64,000 nucleotides of DNA, taken from Armatimonadetes bacterium UBA1398 (GTDB taxonomy: Bacteria; Armatimonadota; Zipacnadia; UBA1398). The position numbers and the translations under genes were made by a program. Location: NCBI GenBank assembly GCA_002305165.1, contig DBQI01000066.1, forward strand, positions 89,193-153,192. Direction: 5' to 3'. Below are positions 17,665-25,785 of the stretch, piece after piece. The notes below the pieces were generated by a model that worked only from the letters and a program-made list of their open reading frames with translations, ran no database searches and was not told the DNA's origin. Positions within the stretch are counted from its first letter, which is position 1. Every line of letters begins with the position of its first letter.

Positions 17665-18664
17665 GCCGCTGCCCCTGGGCAAACTGGCGCCCGACTTGCT
17701 CGAGCGGTGCCTCGCACTGTGCCCGACGGAGGCCGCCGACGTGGTCCTCGGCCCCTCGCTCGGCGAGGACGCCGCGGTGGTCATGACCGGCGAGCCGTGC
17801 CTGGTGCTGAAGTCGGACCCCATCACCTTCGCGACGGACCGCCTCGGCTGGTACGCGGTGCACGTCGCGGCCAATGACGTGGCCACGCGTGGCGTCGATC
17901 CACGCTGGATGCTCTTCACGCTCCTGCTGCCTCCAGGGGCAACCGACGAGCAGGCTCTCCAGGTGTTCGCCCAGGTCGGCGATGCCTGCCAGGGCATCGG
18001 CCTGGTGCTCGTCGGCGGCCACTCCGAGGTCACATCCGCCGTCACGCGGCCGGTCGTGTCAACCTCCCTCGCGGCTCCGATGCCGGAGGGCCGGACGCTC
18101 GCAACGCGGCGCCTACGGCCCGGCGACGACATCCTCATGGCCGGCGAGTACCCCGTCGAGGGTGGGGCCGTGGTGGCGCGGGAGTTCGGCCAAGCGCTCC
18201 TGGCGGCGGGGGTGCCGGAGGAGATAGTGTCCAGGGCCGCCTATGCCCTCGACGACCCGGGGATCTCCGTCCTGCCCGCAGCCCGGGCGCTGCGGGGGAT
18301 CGAGGGGCTGCATGCTCTCCACGACCCCACAGAGGGGGGAGTAGCCTGCGGCCTGTGGGAGATGGCCAAGGCTGCCGGGGTCAGCATCACCGTGGATCTG
18401 GACATGCTGCCCGAGGCCGCCGCGGGAGGGGCCGTGTGCAGGGCGTTGGGGCTCGCACCCCTATCGACCCTGGCGTCCGGCGCCCTGCTGATCGGCTGCG
18501 ACCCAAGCGCCACGGCCCGTTGCCTGGAGTGTCTAAGGGTCGCGGGCATCCCGTGCGGTCGAGTCGGAAGCGCATACGAGGGACCTGCGGTCGTCAGGGA
18601 GCGAGGCACTGGTCGCGAGTTGGCGTGGTCGGTGACGGATGAGATCACGAAGCTGTTCGCGTAG
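17657..18664 (+). CDS. AIR synthase-related protein (HypE/SelD/ThiL/PurM superfamily)
   Basis: 335-residue ATP-binding protein of the PurM-like superfamily, closest in pattern to HypE or archaeal AIR-synthase-related proteins. N-terminal glycine/acid loop GPSLGEDAAVV (about 32-42); DPITFATDRLGWYAVHVAANDVA with the metal-binding ND; GGHSEVTSAVTRPV; C-terminal HDPTEGGVACGLWEMA. The C-terminal cysteine carrier of true HypE (PRIC) is absent, since the protein ends DEITKLFA, and no hydrogenase or other hyp gene is nearby, so hydrogenase maturation is unlikely. GTG 17657 lies inside the end of the HAD gene with AAAGGAGG upstream. Biochemical role unknown. Confidence 0.85.
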   Translation: MAEPLPLGKLAPDLLERCLALCPTEAADVVLGPSLGEDAAVVMTGEPCLVLKSDPITFATDRLGWYAVHVAANDVATRGVDPRWMLFTLLLPPGATDEQALQVFAQVGDACQGIGLVLVGGHSEVTSAVTRPVVSTSLAAPMPEGRTLATRRLRPGDDILMAGEYPVEGGAVVAREFGQALLAAGVPEEIVSRAAYALDDPGISVLPAARALRGIEGLHALHDPTEGGVACGLWEMAKAAGVSITVDLDMLPEAAAGGAVCRALGLAPLSTLASGALLIGCDPSATARCLECLRVAGIPCGRVGSAYEGPAVVRERGTGRELAWSVTDEITKLFA

Positions 18665-18678
18665 AGGGGAGCCATCCG

Positions 18679-19476
18679 GTGGCGAGCATAGCGGGACAGA
18701 AGCGTGAAGGGCGTATCGGGCTGATCGGGGGAACGGGCGGGGGCCACCTGGACCTAGGCGGCGCCGCGCCCGAGCCCGTTGAGACCCCCTGGGGCGAGGC
18801 GATGGTCACGCGCGGCAGCCTTCAGGGCCAGGAGGTCTTCTCCGTGTTGCGCCACGGCAGGGAGCACAGCGTCCCGCCACACAAGGTGAACTACCGGGCG
18901 AACATCGCGGCCCTGGCGCAACTCGGGGTTGAGCAGGTCTTCGCCATCAACGCCTGTGGGGGGCTCAGCGAGCGCGTGTGCCCCGGCGATGTGGTGATCG
19001 TCGACCAGTTTCTGGACTTCACGAAATGCAGGCCACTGACGTTCTTCGATGGCGACGGCGACCCGGTCATCCATGTGGACCTCACCGAGCCCTACTGCCC
19101 GTCGCTCCGCAGGCGCCTGCGCGACGCGACGGCGGCAACGAAGATGAACCTCCACTCCACGGGCACCTACGTGGCCTGTGAGGGCCCGCGGTATGAGTCC
19201 GCGGCGGAGATCAGGATGTACCGGACCCTCGGTGGCGACGTGATCGGGATGACGGGGGTGCCCGAACTCGTGCTGGCCCGGGAGATCGGTCTCTGCTACA
19301 GCGCCCTCTGCCTGATCACGAACAACGCGGCGGGCATCGGCGAAGCGGCGCGGCTCAGGCACTCCGACGTGGAGTCGGTGATGGAGCGCTGCAGCGAGAT
19401 GGTGGCATGGATCGTCGGCGAGGCGATCGCGCGCTCCGGGGACGATCCCGCCTGCGAGCACTGCGGCGCGGAGTAG
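18679..19476 (+). CDS. MTAP/PNP-family nucleoside phosphorylase
   Basis: 265-residue phosphorylase of the methylthioadenosine phosphorylase / purine nucleoside phosphorylase type II family. Landmarks: IGLIGGTGGG phosphate loop (about 13-22), LRHGREHSVPPHKVNYRANI, INACGGL, and CEGPRYESAAEIRMYRTLGGDVIGMTGVPE. Instead of the DYDCW segment of adenine-specific MTAPs, this protein has TNNAAGIG, an N-x-A-A-G pattern associated with 6-oxopurine substrates such as methylthioinosine, inosine or guanosine. The GTG start at 18679 follows GAGGGGAGC. It lies 14 bases after the HypE-like gene, probably the last gene of that operon, and is followed by a strong hairpin. Confidence 0.9.
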   Translation: MASIAGQKREGRIGLIGGTGGGHLDLGGAAPEPVETPWGEAMVTRGSLQGQEVFSVLRHGREHSVPPHKVNYRANIAALAQLGVEQVFAINACGGLSERVCPGDVVIVDQFLDFTKCRPLTFFDGDGDPVIHVDLTEPYCPSLRRRLRDATAATKMNLHSTGTYVACEGPRYESAAEIRMYRTLGGDVIGMTGVPELVLAREIGLCYSALCLITNNAAGIGEAARLRHSDVESVMERCSEMVAWIVGEAIARSGDDPACEHCGAE

Positions 19477-19497
19477 CCTCATGGCCCAGTAGCGTAG

Positions 19498-19531
19498 GGG
19501 CCCTCCCGGGCATCACGCCGCGGGAGGGCCC
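19498..19531. terminator. Bidirectional terminator-like hairpin
   Basis: Perfect 11-base inverted repeat GGGCCCTCCCG (19498-19508) and CGGGAGGGCCC (19521-19531) with a 12-base loop that can extend by GGC/GCC. It sits between the convergent stops of the phosphorylase gene and the FG-GAP gene. No T-run, as is usual in high-GC genomes. Confidence 0.8.
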
Positions 19532-19548
19532 TGTGCTCAGCGCCTTGC

Positions 19549-20622
19549 CTATGCGCCCAGGTTCTTGAACAGATAGAGGCCGTCCTTGCCTGGCGCCACG
19601 ATATCGAGGGTGCCCGACCCGTCGATGTCCTCGATCCAGAAGTAGATGCCGACGCCGGAGGCTACGCTCGCGGGGCCGTAGTCGATGACGTGCTTCTCGA
19701 ACTGCCCACCCTTGATCTTGAAGTAATAGACGCCGATGGGGTCGTCGGCGCCAGGATCGTTCCCGCAGTGGGCGCGGTAGCGCTTGCCTGTAACCAGCTC
19801 CACCTCGCCGTCGCCATCGATGTCCGCCAGTTGCAGGTCGTGATACTGGCTGGCCGTCGTGTCGATGTCATGTCGAGTCCACGTTCGCGCGCCCGACTTG
19901 TCCGTCCCCTGCTCCCACCAGTGGAGGCCGTAGTCGTGCGCCTGCCCCACGATGAGGTCGGCGAGCCCATCGCCGTTCACATCGTGGACGAGAATGGGCA
20001 CGCTCGCCGAGGCCAGGTTGAACTCGGGATGGAAGGTCCACTCACCCCCCCACGGGTCCTCAGGGGCCTCCAACCAGCCGCCCGCGAGAACGATGTCGGG
20101 CCGGCCGTCGCCGTTCACATCGCCGAAGCCCAAGCCGTGGCCGCTTGGCTGGGAGTAGATGGTGTATTGGGTGAAGGCGCCCAAGGGCTTGCCGTCGGCG
20201 TCCCGGTCCAGCTTGAAGACGTACTGCGGCGCGCCGGGCGTGTTGGGCACGATCTCCAGCTCGCCGTCGCCGTCGACATCCCATGCGCGGGTGGTTTCGA
20301 TGTTGCCGATGTGCGCGATGTCATGGACCTGCCACTCAACGCCCGTGACGCCGGGGTTCTCCCGCCAGCGTAGGGTGAGGCCCCACCAGCCGCCCGTGAT
20401 GATGTCGGGCAGGCCGTTCCCGTTCACATCCATGGGGATGTCGGAGAAGTCGTCGTAGTACTCCCCCTCCGGCTGCACGTCGCAGATCTTGTGCTTCGTC
20501 CAGTTGGGGGCCTCGTACCAGTACTCGCCGCAGATGATGTCCAGCAGGCCATCGCCGTTCACGTCGGCGACCGAGGCCGCCTCATAGGTCACGTCGTCGA
20601 TCTTGATCTTCTCAAAGCGCAT
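19549..20622 (-). CDS. FG-GAP/VCBS repeat protein
   Basis: About 357 residues forming a predicted beta-propeller of calcium-loop repeats. At least seven copies of the D-x-[ND]-G-[DNS]-G motif are visible: DVNGDGLLDI, DVNGNGLPDI, DVDGDGELEI, DVNGDGRPDI, DVNGDGLADL, DIDGDGEVEL and DIDGSGTLDI. Such proteins usually work outside the cell in binding or as domains of larger enzymes. Here the sequence MRFEKIKIDDVTYEAAS has no signal peptide, which is odd for the family. I chose ATG 20622, because the seven residues before it (MTRRRPA) add nothing conserved; no strong ribosome site is visible for either. Divergent from the GH16-like gene with 93 bases between. Confidence 0.85.
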   Translation of the reverse strand: MRFEKIKIDDVTYEAASVADVNGDGLLDIICGEYWYEAPNWTKHKICDVQPEGEYYDDFSDIPMDVNGNGLPDIITGGWWGLTLRWRENPGVTGVEWQVHDIAHIGNIETTRAWDVDGDGELEIVPNTPGAPQYVFKLDRDADGKPLGAFTQYTIYSQPSGHGLGFGDVNGDGRPDIVLAGGWLEAPEDPWGGEWTFHPEFNLASASVPILVHDVNGDGLADLIVGQAHDYGLHWWEQGTDKSGARTWTRHDIDTTASQYHDLQLADIDGDGEVELVTGKRYRAHCGNDPGADDPIGVYYFKIKGGQFEKHVIDYGPASVASGVGIYFWIEDIDGSGTLDIVAPGKDGLYLFKNLGA

Positions 20623-20715
20623 CGCGGGTCGCCGCCTTGTCAAGGAAAGTCAGTTCCAGGGAACGGTTCCGCCGCTCCCTGTGTCGAAACCTGCATTGGA
20701 GGGGAGCTGTTGCCA

Positions 20716-21801
20716 ATGGACGCATGCGCGCGACTGACCGTTGCCGTGGTAAGCCTGATGGTTCTCGCGTCGCCCTGCCTATCCGCGCCCACCATCGACG
20801 TGACTCGCTTGCCGGAGTGGGGGACCGGCGGTTCTCTGGAGGGACGCGTGGAGGGGACGCCACCGGGCGATGTCGCCATCGCCGTGTTCATCCGGGTAGA
20901 TGAGCAGTGGTGGATGAAGCCGACTCAGGCCCAGCCGCTGACGCCCGTGGCCGACGATGGCAGCTTCTCGGTGAGTATCGTAACCGGCGGCGTGGATCGC
21001 CTCGCCACCGAGGTAGCTGTGCTTCTAGTGCCCGTCGACGCCGTGATCCCTGATGTGCTCGGGGAGGCCGAGCTGCCGACCGCGCTCCTGGATCTCGCTC
21101 TAGCGCGAGTGGACCTCGACCGCGCCCCACGTGAGGTGGAGTTCGCGGGCATGACGTGGTTGGTCAAAGCGAGTAAGCTCCAGACGTTGGGCCCCGGATC
21201 GAACTGGTTCAGCGACGATGAGCGGTCCGTATGGGTCGATGACGTCGGCCTGCACCTGACGATCCTGCGCGACGGTGATCGCTGGCTGTGCTCGGAGGTC
21301 ATATCGAAGGATGCGCCGGGCTTCGGCGCCTACCGCCTCGTGACCGAACCGATCGCCGAGGACATGCCCCTCAACGCCGTCGCCGGTTACTTCACGTGGG
21401 ACGACTATGCGCCCGACCACCACTACCGCGAGATCGACATCGAGTTCGGTCGATGGGGCGACCCGGAGGGGGATCTGGCCCAGTACGTGGTTCAGCCCTG
21501 GGAGCGGCCGGGGAACATGCACCGCTTCTCCTACGCTGAACCTGAGCTGACCAGCCACGAGATCCTCTGGACTGCCGAACAGGTCCGCTGGCGCGCCTGG
21601 AGCGGTACGGCGCCCTCGCCCACGCCGGAGACGCTGTTGCACGAATGGTCCTACACCGGCGAGGATCTGCACACAGAGGCCGGCCGAGCTCAGCTTCGCC
21701 TCAACCTGTGGCTCATCGGGGGCGAGCCGCCGGCCAACGGCCGGGAAGTCGAGTGGGTGATCCGGGAGTTCGAGTTCCGGCCGCTTCAGGCGGAGGAGTA
21801 G
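20716..21801 (+). CDS. Secreted GH16-like (concanavalin-fold) protein
   Basis: 361 residues with a signal peptide (MDACARLTVAVVSLMVLASPCLSA). The second half carries YREIDIEFGRW, the ExDxE catalytic pattern of glycoside hydrolase family 16 (Glu239, Asp241, Glu243), followed by MHRFSYAEPELTSHEILWTAEQVRW, which parallels the GH16 'H.y...W....i.wyvDG' strand, and LRLNLWLIGG near the end. Residues 27-150 look like a separate beta domain. Family 16 enzymes cut beta-1,3/1,4-glucans, agarose, carrageenan and similar, so a polysaccharide hydrolase is likely, but the rest of the sequence is divergent and it could be a lectin-like relative. ATG 20716 follows GGAGGGGAG. It leads a three-gene plus-strand run. 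Confidence 0.72.
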   Translation: MDACARLTVAVVSLMVLASPCLSAPTIDVTRLPEWGTGGSLEGRVEGTPPGDVAIAVFIRVDEQWWMKPTQAQPLTPVADDGSFSVSIVTGGVDRLATEVAVLLVPVDAVIPDVLGEAELPTALLDLALARVDLDRAPREVEFAGMTWLVKASKLQTLGPGSNWFSDDERSVWVDDVGLHLTILRDGDRWLCSEVISKDAPGFGAYRLVTEPIAEDMPLNAVAGYFTWDDYAPDHHYREIDIEFGRWGDPEGDLAQYVVQPWERPGNMHRFSYAEPELTSHEILWTAEQVRWRAWSGTAPSPTPETLLHEWSYTGEDLHTEAGRAQLRLNLWLIGGEPPANGREVEWVIREFEFRPLQAEE

Positions 21802-21843
21802 TCGCCCCATCCAACACACGCGTCCCGACAGGAGGACCCACCC

Positions 21844-23433
21844 ATGAGAGTCGCCCGCGTTTCGTGCTCGCTCGCCATCCTCGTCCTGGCCGCTGGCCCC
21901 GCCCCGAGCCAGGAACCCTCGTCCTATGAGTTCGATGGCGCCATCAGCCGTTCGAGTCTGGAGGCCTACCTGTTCCGTTCGGCAACCACCATGGGTCTGC
22001 TCGGATCGCAGGGCCGCAATGATGACCTCCGCATGGCGCTCAACACGGGCCTGAAGTTCGCGGGGCGGGCCCTGACGGCGTGGGGCTCGGAGGCCTACCA
22101 CGTCAGCCTGCTGCAGGGCCTGGGCCCCAAGGTCGCCATGATCCACAGCATGGACCCCGAGATGATCCTCCAAGGCACGGTCTTCGAGATCATCACGACG
22201 TCGGTCAACGATGTCGCCATTCCGCCGTGGGCCTTCGAGGAGTTCGGCCTCCCCGTCGAGGAGCGCAGCTTTCGGTATGAGGCCATGATCTACCCTGACG
22301 GGCGGCTCGTGGACCACTGGAGCCGAGGGGCCTCAGTGCCGGACATCACCCAGCTCGAGACGCGGATGTGGATCTACTTCATGGGGCGGCTGTATGTGGA
22401 CGCCGGCTTCGAGGCCATCCACCTCGGACAGATCGAGCTGATGGGCCAGAACGACCGCGACCACTCAGCCTGGGCGGATGTGCTGAATCGGATCCGCGCC
22501 TACGCCCGAGACCATGCTCGACGGCACTTGATGCTCTTCGATGGCCACGTGCCGAGCCATGGCTTCCACTACGAGGGCGACAAGCTGCTGCTGGACTTCC
22601 ACTCGTTCCCGCTGCGACCTATCAGCGTGGCTGAGGAGCCGCAGAAGGCCGTCCTCCGCATGGGGCACCTGGACACCCTCTACGGCAGGAGCTTGGGCGG
22701 CCTGACGCCAAGCGGCTGGCGATGCGACAGCCTCCCCTACCTGGTCGAGGTCGACAACTTCGGGACCTCGGATCGCGAAGGCGAGCCGACCCAGGACTAC
22801 TTCGTCTGGGGCTATGACGAGATGTGCTGGTTCGCCAAACAGCCCGAGGAGTACCGGAACGAGTGGCTCGCCTACGCCGTGGAGTTCCTGCGCGAGAACG
22901 ATCCCAATGGCTTCCTCGAGATGCCCTTCTCACGCTGCCTCGCCTCACCCGCCGACGGACAGACTTGGTACTACGGCAACACCCGCGCCCCGGGCACGCC
23001 CCACGGCTTCTCCGTTGAGCGCACGGTGAAAGCGCTCTGGGGCCATGTGGCCTACGACTGCCGGGACGCGTACCTGGAGGGCGGGGCCTACCTGTTCGGG
23101 GAGGGCTCCTGGCTCAACGCCTCGGAGGAGCCCCAGGGGATGGTACCGGCGGGATCCCTGGCCGCTCGCGTGCCCGAGGGTGGGACCTGGAGCCTCACGT
23201 GGACCGCCCCTGAGCCCGGCTGGTACGTCGTAGCGGGCACAGTCGGACCCGCCGAGGCCGCCTTCACCCTCACGGTGGACGGCGGAGACCAGGCCCTCGC
23301 CGTTGAGGGGCATGAGGCGATGCAGGGGTTCCGCCATGTCGCTGAACTAGGAGGCGGAGACGCGGTGCGGCTGGAGGTCTCCGCCCCCGAGAACACCGAT
23401 GTGCCCTTCATGCTCGTCATCTCCCGCCGCTGA
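21844..23433 (+). CDS. Secreted protein of unknown function, glycosidase-like
   Basis: 529 residues with a signal peptide (SCSLAILVLAAGPAPSQ) and not recognised as a named family. The middle shows TIM-barrel-like strand/helix alternation: AYHVSLLQGLGPKVAMIHS, DAGFEAIHLGQIELMGQND, ARRHLMLFDGHVPS, LPYLVEVDNFGTS and YFVWGYDEMCWFA, with several acidic residues at strand ends. The last 120 residues look like a beta-sandwich (GTWSLTWTAPEPGWYVVAGTV), perhaps carbohydrate-binding. AGGAGGACCC precedes ATG 21844, 42 bases after the GH16-like gene, so co-transcription is likely. A carbohydrate-related role is inferred from neighbours and fold pattern only. Confidence 0.6.
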   Translation: MRVARVSCSLAILVLAAGPAPSQEPSSYEFDGAISRSSLEAYLFRSATTMGLLGSQGRNDDLRMALNTGLKFAGRALTAWGSEAYHVSLLQGLGPKVAMIHSMDPEMILQGTVFEIITTSVNDVAIPPWAFEEFGLPVEERSFRYEAMIYPDGRLVDHWSRGASVPDITQLETRMWIYFMGRLYVDAGFEAIHLGQIELMGQNDRDHSAWADVLNRIRAYARDHARRHLMLFDGHVPSHGFHYEGDKLLLDFHSFPLRPISVAEEPQKAVLRMGHLDTLYGRSLGGLTPSGWRCDSLPYLVEVDNFGTSDREGEPTQDYFVWGYDEMCWFAKQPEEYRNEWLAYAVEFLRENDPNGFLEMPFSRCLASPADGQTWYYGNTRAPGTPHGFSVERTVKALWGHVAYDCRDAYLEGGAYLFGEGSWLNASEEPQGMVPAGSLAARVPEGGTWSLTWTAPEPGWYVVAGTVGPAEAAFTLTVDGGDQALAVEGHEAMQGFRHVAELGGGDAVRLEVSAPENTDVPFMLVISRR

Positions 23434-23507
23434 ATCTGGCGGTCCTGTAGGCGTGCGGCCGTATACGACGAAGCCCTCTATAGCGAACTCGAAGAGAGGT
23501 GCACCCC

Positions 23508-25457
23508 ATGAAGATCACCCAAGCCTCGTGCTCACTGGTACTCCTTGCCCTCGCCCTCGACCCAGCGGTTGGGCAACCCGGAGGGCTCAGCGTTTGGATC
23601 GCTGACCCGATGGAGAAGGTGCTGCCCAACGCCCAGGCGCCGTCCGAGCCCCCCGCGTCGATCGAGCTCGTGGCGGCTCGAGGCGAGGTGGAGACGGGGC
23701 AGCTCGTGGTGTTGAGCGACGCGGCCTTGGAGGTCCGGGTGGCGGTGAGCGACTTGGTTGGCCCGGAGGGCGCGATCCCGGCGTCGGCGGTGGAGACGGG
23801 ATTCGTGGGTTACGTGCCGGTCGCCGCGAACACGGCCGCCACGCCGCCCGAGGAACTCGTGGCGATCGCGCCGTGCGAGATCCCCGACCCCATCCACCCC
23901 GGGGCGGCGTGGGCGCTGGAGGCTGGCCGGGCGCAGCCAATCTGGCTTACGGTACGGACGCCCAGGGACGCTGCCCCGGGCCGCTACGAGGGCACAGTGA
24001 CGGTCGCGGCCGGCGGCGCGGAGCAGGCCGTGCCACTCCGGCTCACCGTCTACGGTTTCGAGATGCCCGTCGAGCGCCACCTGCTCTACACGAACTGGTG
24101 CAATGCGGGTCAGTTCGCCTCCAAGCACGGGGTCGAGATGTGGTCCGAGGAGTTCTGGGCCGTGTTCGAGCGGTACCTCGCGGCGATGGCGGATCACCGC
24201 CAGAACATCCTCTGGGTCGACCCAGGGACCATCGAGATCACCGAGGATGGGGACGGGTTCCACTTCGACTTCAGCCGGTTCGACCGCTGGGTCGAGACGT
24301 GCGAGAAGCACGGGGTGGCCGACCGCATAGAGATCCAGCAGTTGGGGAGCTTCGGGCCCGAGGGATGGGCCGGCGATCAGATCGTGCTCATGGACCGGCC
24401 CGTCCGATCCCTGGAGACGGGGGAGACGCGCAGGGCGCCCGCCTCGGAGGTGCTGCCGGACTACCTGCGAGCCCTGGAGGCGCACCTCAGGGAGCGTGGA
24501 TGGCTCGAGAGGACGCTGCTGCACATCGCCGATGAGCCCTCCCAGAGCAACCACCTATCCTGGTCTGAGCAGTCTGCCTTCGTCCGTCAGTACGCGCCGG
24601 GCATCCGGCAGATCGACGCCATCGAGGGCCCTCGCTTCGACGGCCTCGACGTCTGGGTCCCCAAGCTCTCCCACCTGAGGGCATGGAACCGCCATTTCCA
24701 GAAGGCCCAAGCCGACGGTGCCGAGATGTGGTTCTACACCTGTTGCCATCCCATGGGGCTCTACCCGAACCGGTTCCTGGACTATAGCCTCCTCAAGACT
24801 CGCGTCCTGCACTGGTACAATTGGCGCTACGACCTCGCCGGCTACCTCCACTGGGGGCTGAACTTCTGGACCGATGATCCCTTCACCGAGGTCACCTTTG
24901 CAGGGCTGCCGCCGGGCGACTGCTACATTATCTACCCTGGACCGGACGGCCCGTTGAGCTCCATCCGCTGGGACGCCGTGCGGGATGGCATCGAGGACTA
25001 CGAGTACCTCTGGTTGCTCACCCATCGGACGGGGAGGTTCCTGCGGGAGCGGGATAGCACACTGATCGGCGCCTCGGAGCGCGCTGACGAGCTCGCGCGC
25101 GGCGTGGTGTGGGACTTCCTGAACTACGCCCGGACCAACGACCAGATCCGGGCGGCCCGCAGTGCCATCGCCGAGGAGATCGAGGCACTGGAGCGGCGGC
25201 CCGCCGTCGTGCTTGCGACCGACCCACCCACCTACGAGCCTCTCGTGGAAGGGCCCATCGCGGTGAACGTGCGGGGCGTGGTTGAGCCGGGCACGAAAGT
25301 CACCGTGGGCGATGTTGAGCCAGTGGTCAACGCCAAGGGTGAGTTCGAGCTGCAGGTGGCGGTGGACGGGAACGACCCGCGGATCGTCGTCTCGGCCGAG
25401 AAGGACGGCCAGACGACGCGGGTCACCCGCCAGTGGAGCGTGCTGCGGGAGCGGTAA
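23508..25457 (+). CDS. Secreted GH123-like glycosidase with DUF4091
   Basis: 649 residues, signal peptide at the start (ITQASCSLVLLALALDPAVG). Layout matches GH123/DUF4091 proteins: an N-terminal beta-sandwich (about 25-190), a TIM barrel, and the DUF4091 signature around YLHWGLNFW and DAVRDGIEDYEYLWLL (about 440-510). The LLHIADEPSQ segment gives the adjacent Asp342-Glu343 pair expected of GH123 enzymes that use substrate-assisted catalysis on N-acetyl-galactosamine-type sugars; specificity is inferred. A C-terminal domain of about 90 residues (GVVEPGTKVTVGDVEP) resembles an Ig-like or filamin-type module. ATG 23508, with GAGAGG upstream, is preferred over the ATG nine bases earlier. Confidence 0.85.
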   Translation: MKITQASCSLVLLALALDPAVGQPGGLSVWIADPMEKVLPNAQAPSEPPASIELVAARGEVETGQLVVLSDAALEVRVAVSDLVGPEGAIPASAVETGFVGYVPVAANTAATPPEELVAIAPCEIPDPIHPGAAWALEAGRAQPIWLTVRTPRDAAPGRYEGTVTVAAGGAEQAVPLRLTVYGFEMPVERHLLYTNWCNAGQFASKHGVEMWSEEFWAVFERYLAAMADHRQNILWVDPGTIEITEDGDGFHFDFSRFDRWVETCEKHGVADRIEIQQLGSFGPEGWAGDQIVLMDRPVRSLETGETRRAPASEVLPDYLRALEAHLRERGWLERTLLHIADEPSQSNHLSWSEQSAFVRQYAPGIRQIDAIEGPRFDGLDVWVPKLSHLRAWNRHFQKAQADGAEMWFYTCCHPMGLYPNRFLDYSLLKTRVLHWYNWRYDLAGYLHWGLNFWTDDPFTEVTFAGLPPGDCYIIYPGPDGPLSSIRWDAVRDGIEDYEYLWLLTHRTGRFLRERDSTLIGASERADELARGVVWDFLNYARTNDQIRAARSAIAEEIEALERRPAVVLATDPPTYEPLVEGPIAVNVRGVVEPGTKVTVGDVEPVVNAKGEFELQVAVDGNDPRIVVSAEKDGQTTRVTRQWSVLRER

Positions 25458-25554
25458 CGCCGAGGGATCGGGATCCCGTGGTCCATTGCAGCTCGGCGTA
25501 GGGGGCTGATCGTGCGACGGACAGACTGCCCGGCGGAGGAGATGGAGCGGGCGG

Positions 25555-25742
25555 GTGCTGGGGCTGCGGCCGGGCGAGCTCGTGGAGTGCGTCAACGTCG
25601 ATGACGCGCCGAACGGCTGCGGCGCCTGGGAGAACTGCCGCCTCTGTGGGGCGGTCAAGGCGATCCTCGAGTGCCTCCGGACCGGCCAGCCCGCGATCGG
25701 CGAGTGTCGCATCCGCACCCATCTGGACATGGATGGCGGCGG
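25555..25742 (+). pseudogene. Remnant of a PAS-type sensor histidine kinase
   Basis: In this frame residues read LGLRPGELVECVNV, then GCGAWENCRLCGAV, then KAILECLRTGQPAIGECRI. That is the conserved cysteine-containing PAS segment of a known group of sensor kinases (pattern 'RPGEalgCvha...GCGtse.C..CGAv.aIl.s..g...i.ECri'). Nothing conserved lies upstream, where the frame closes at 25507-25509, and downstream it fades into the peroxiredoxin terminator and antisense sequence. The kinase core is missing. So this looks like an isolated fragment of a lost gene. It was not called as a gene because no full domain survives. Confidence 0.65.
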
Positions 25743-25774
25743 CCGGGAAGCGGCGCTGGTGGCCGCTTCCCGGC
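25742..25774 (-). terminator. Terminator-like hairpin after the peroxiredoxin gene
   Basis: A perfect 13-base inverted repeat, GCCGGGAAGCGGC at 25742-25754 and GCCGCTTCCCGGC at 25762-25774, with a 7-base loop. It begins 12 bases past the peroxiredoxin stop. No T-run follows on either strand. Confidence 0.75.
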
Positions 25775-25785
25775 AGTGGCGAGGG

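Noticed and set aside
17657..18664. HypE of a hydrogenase maturation cluster
   Set aside because: The C-terminal carrier Cys is missing and there are no other hyp or hydrogenase genes around.
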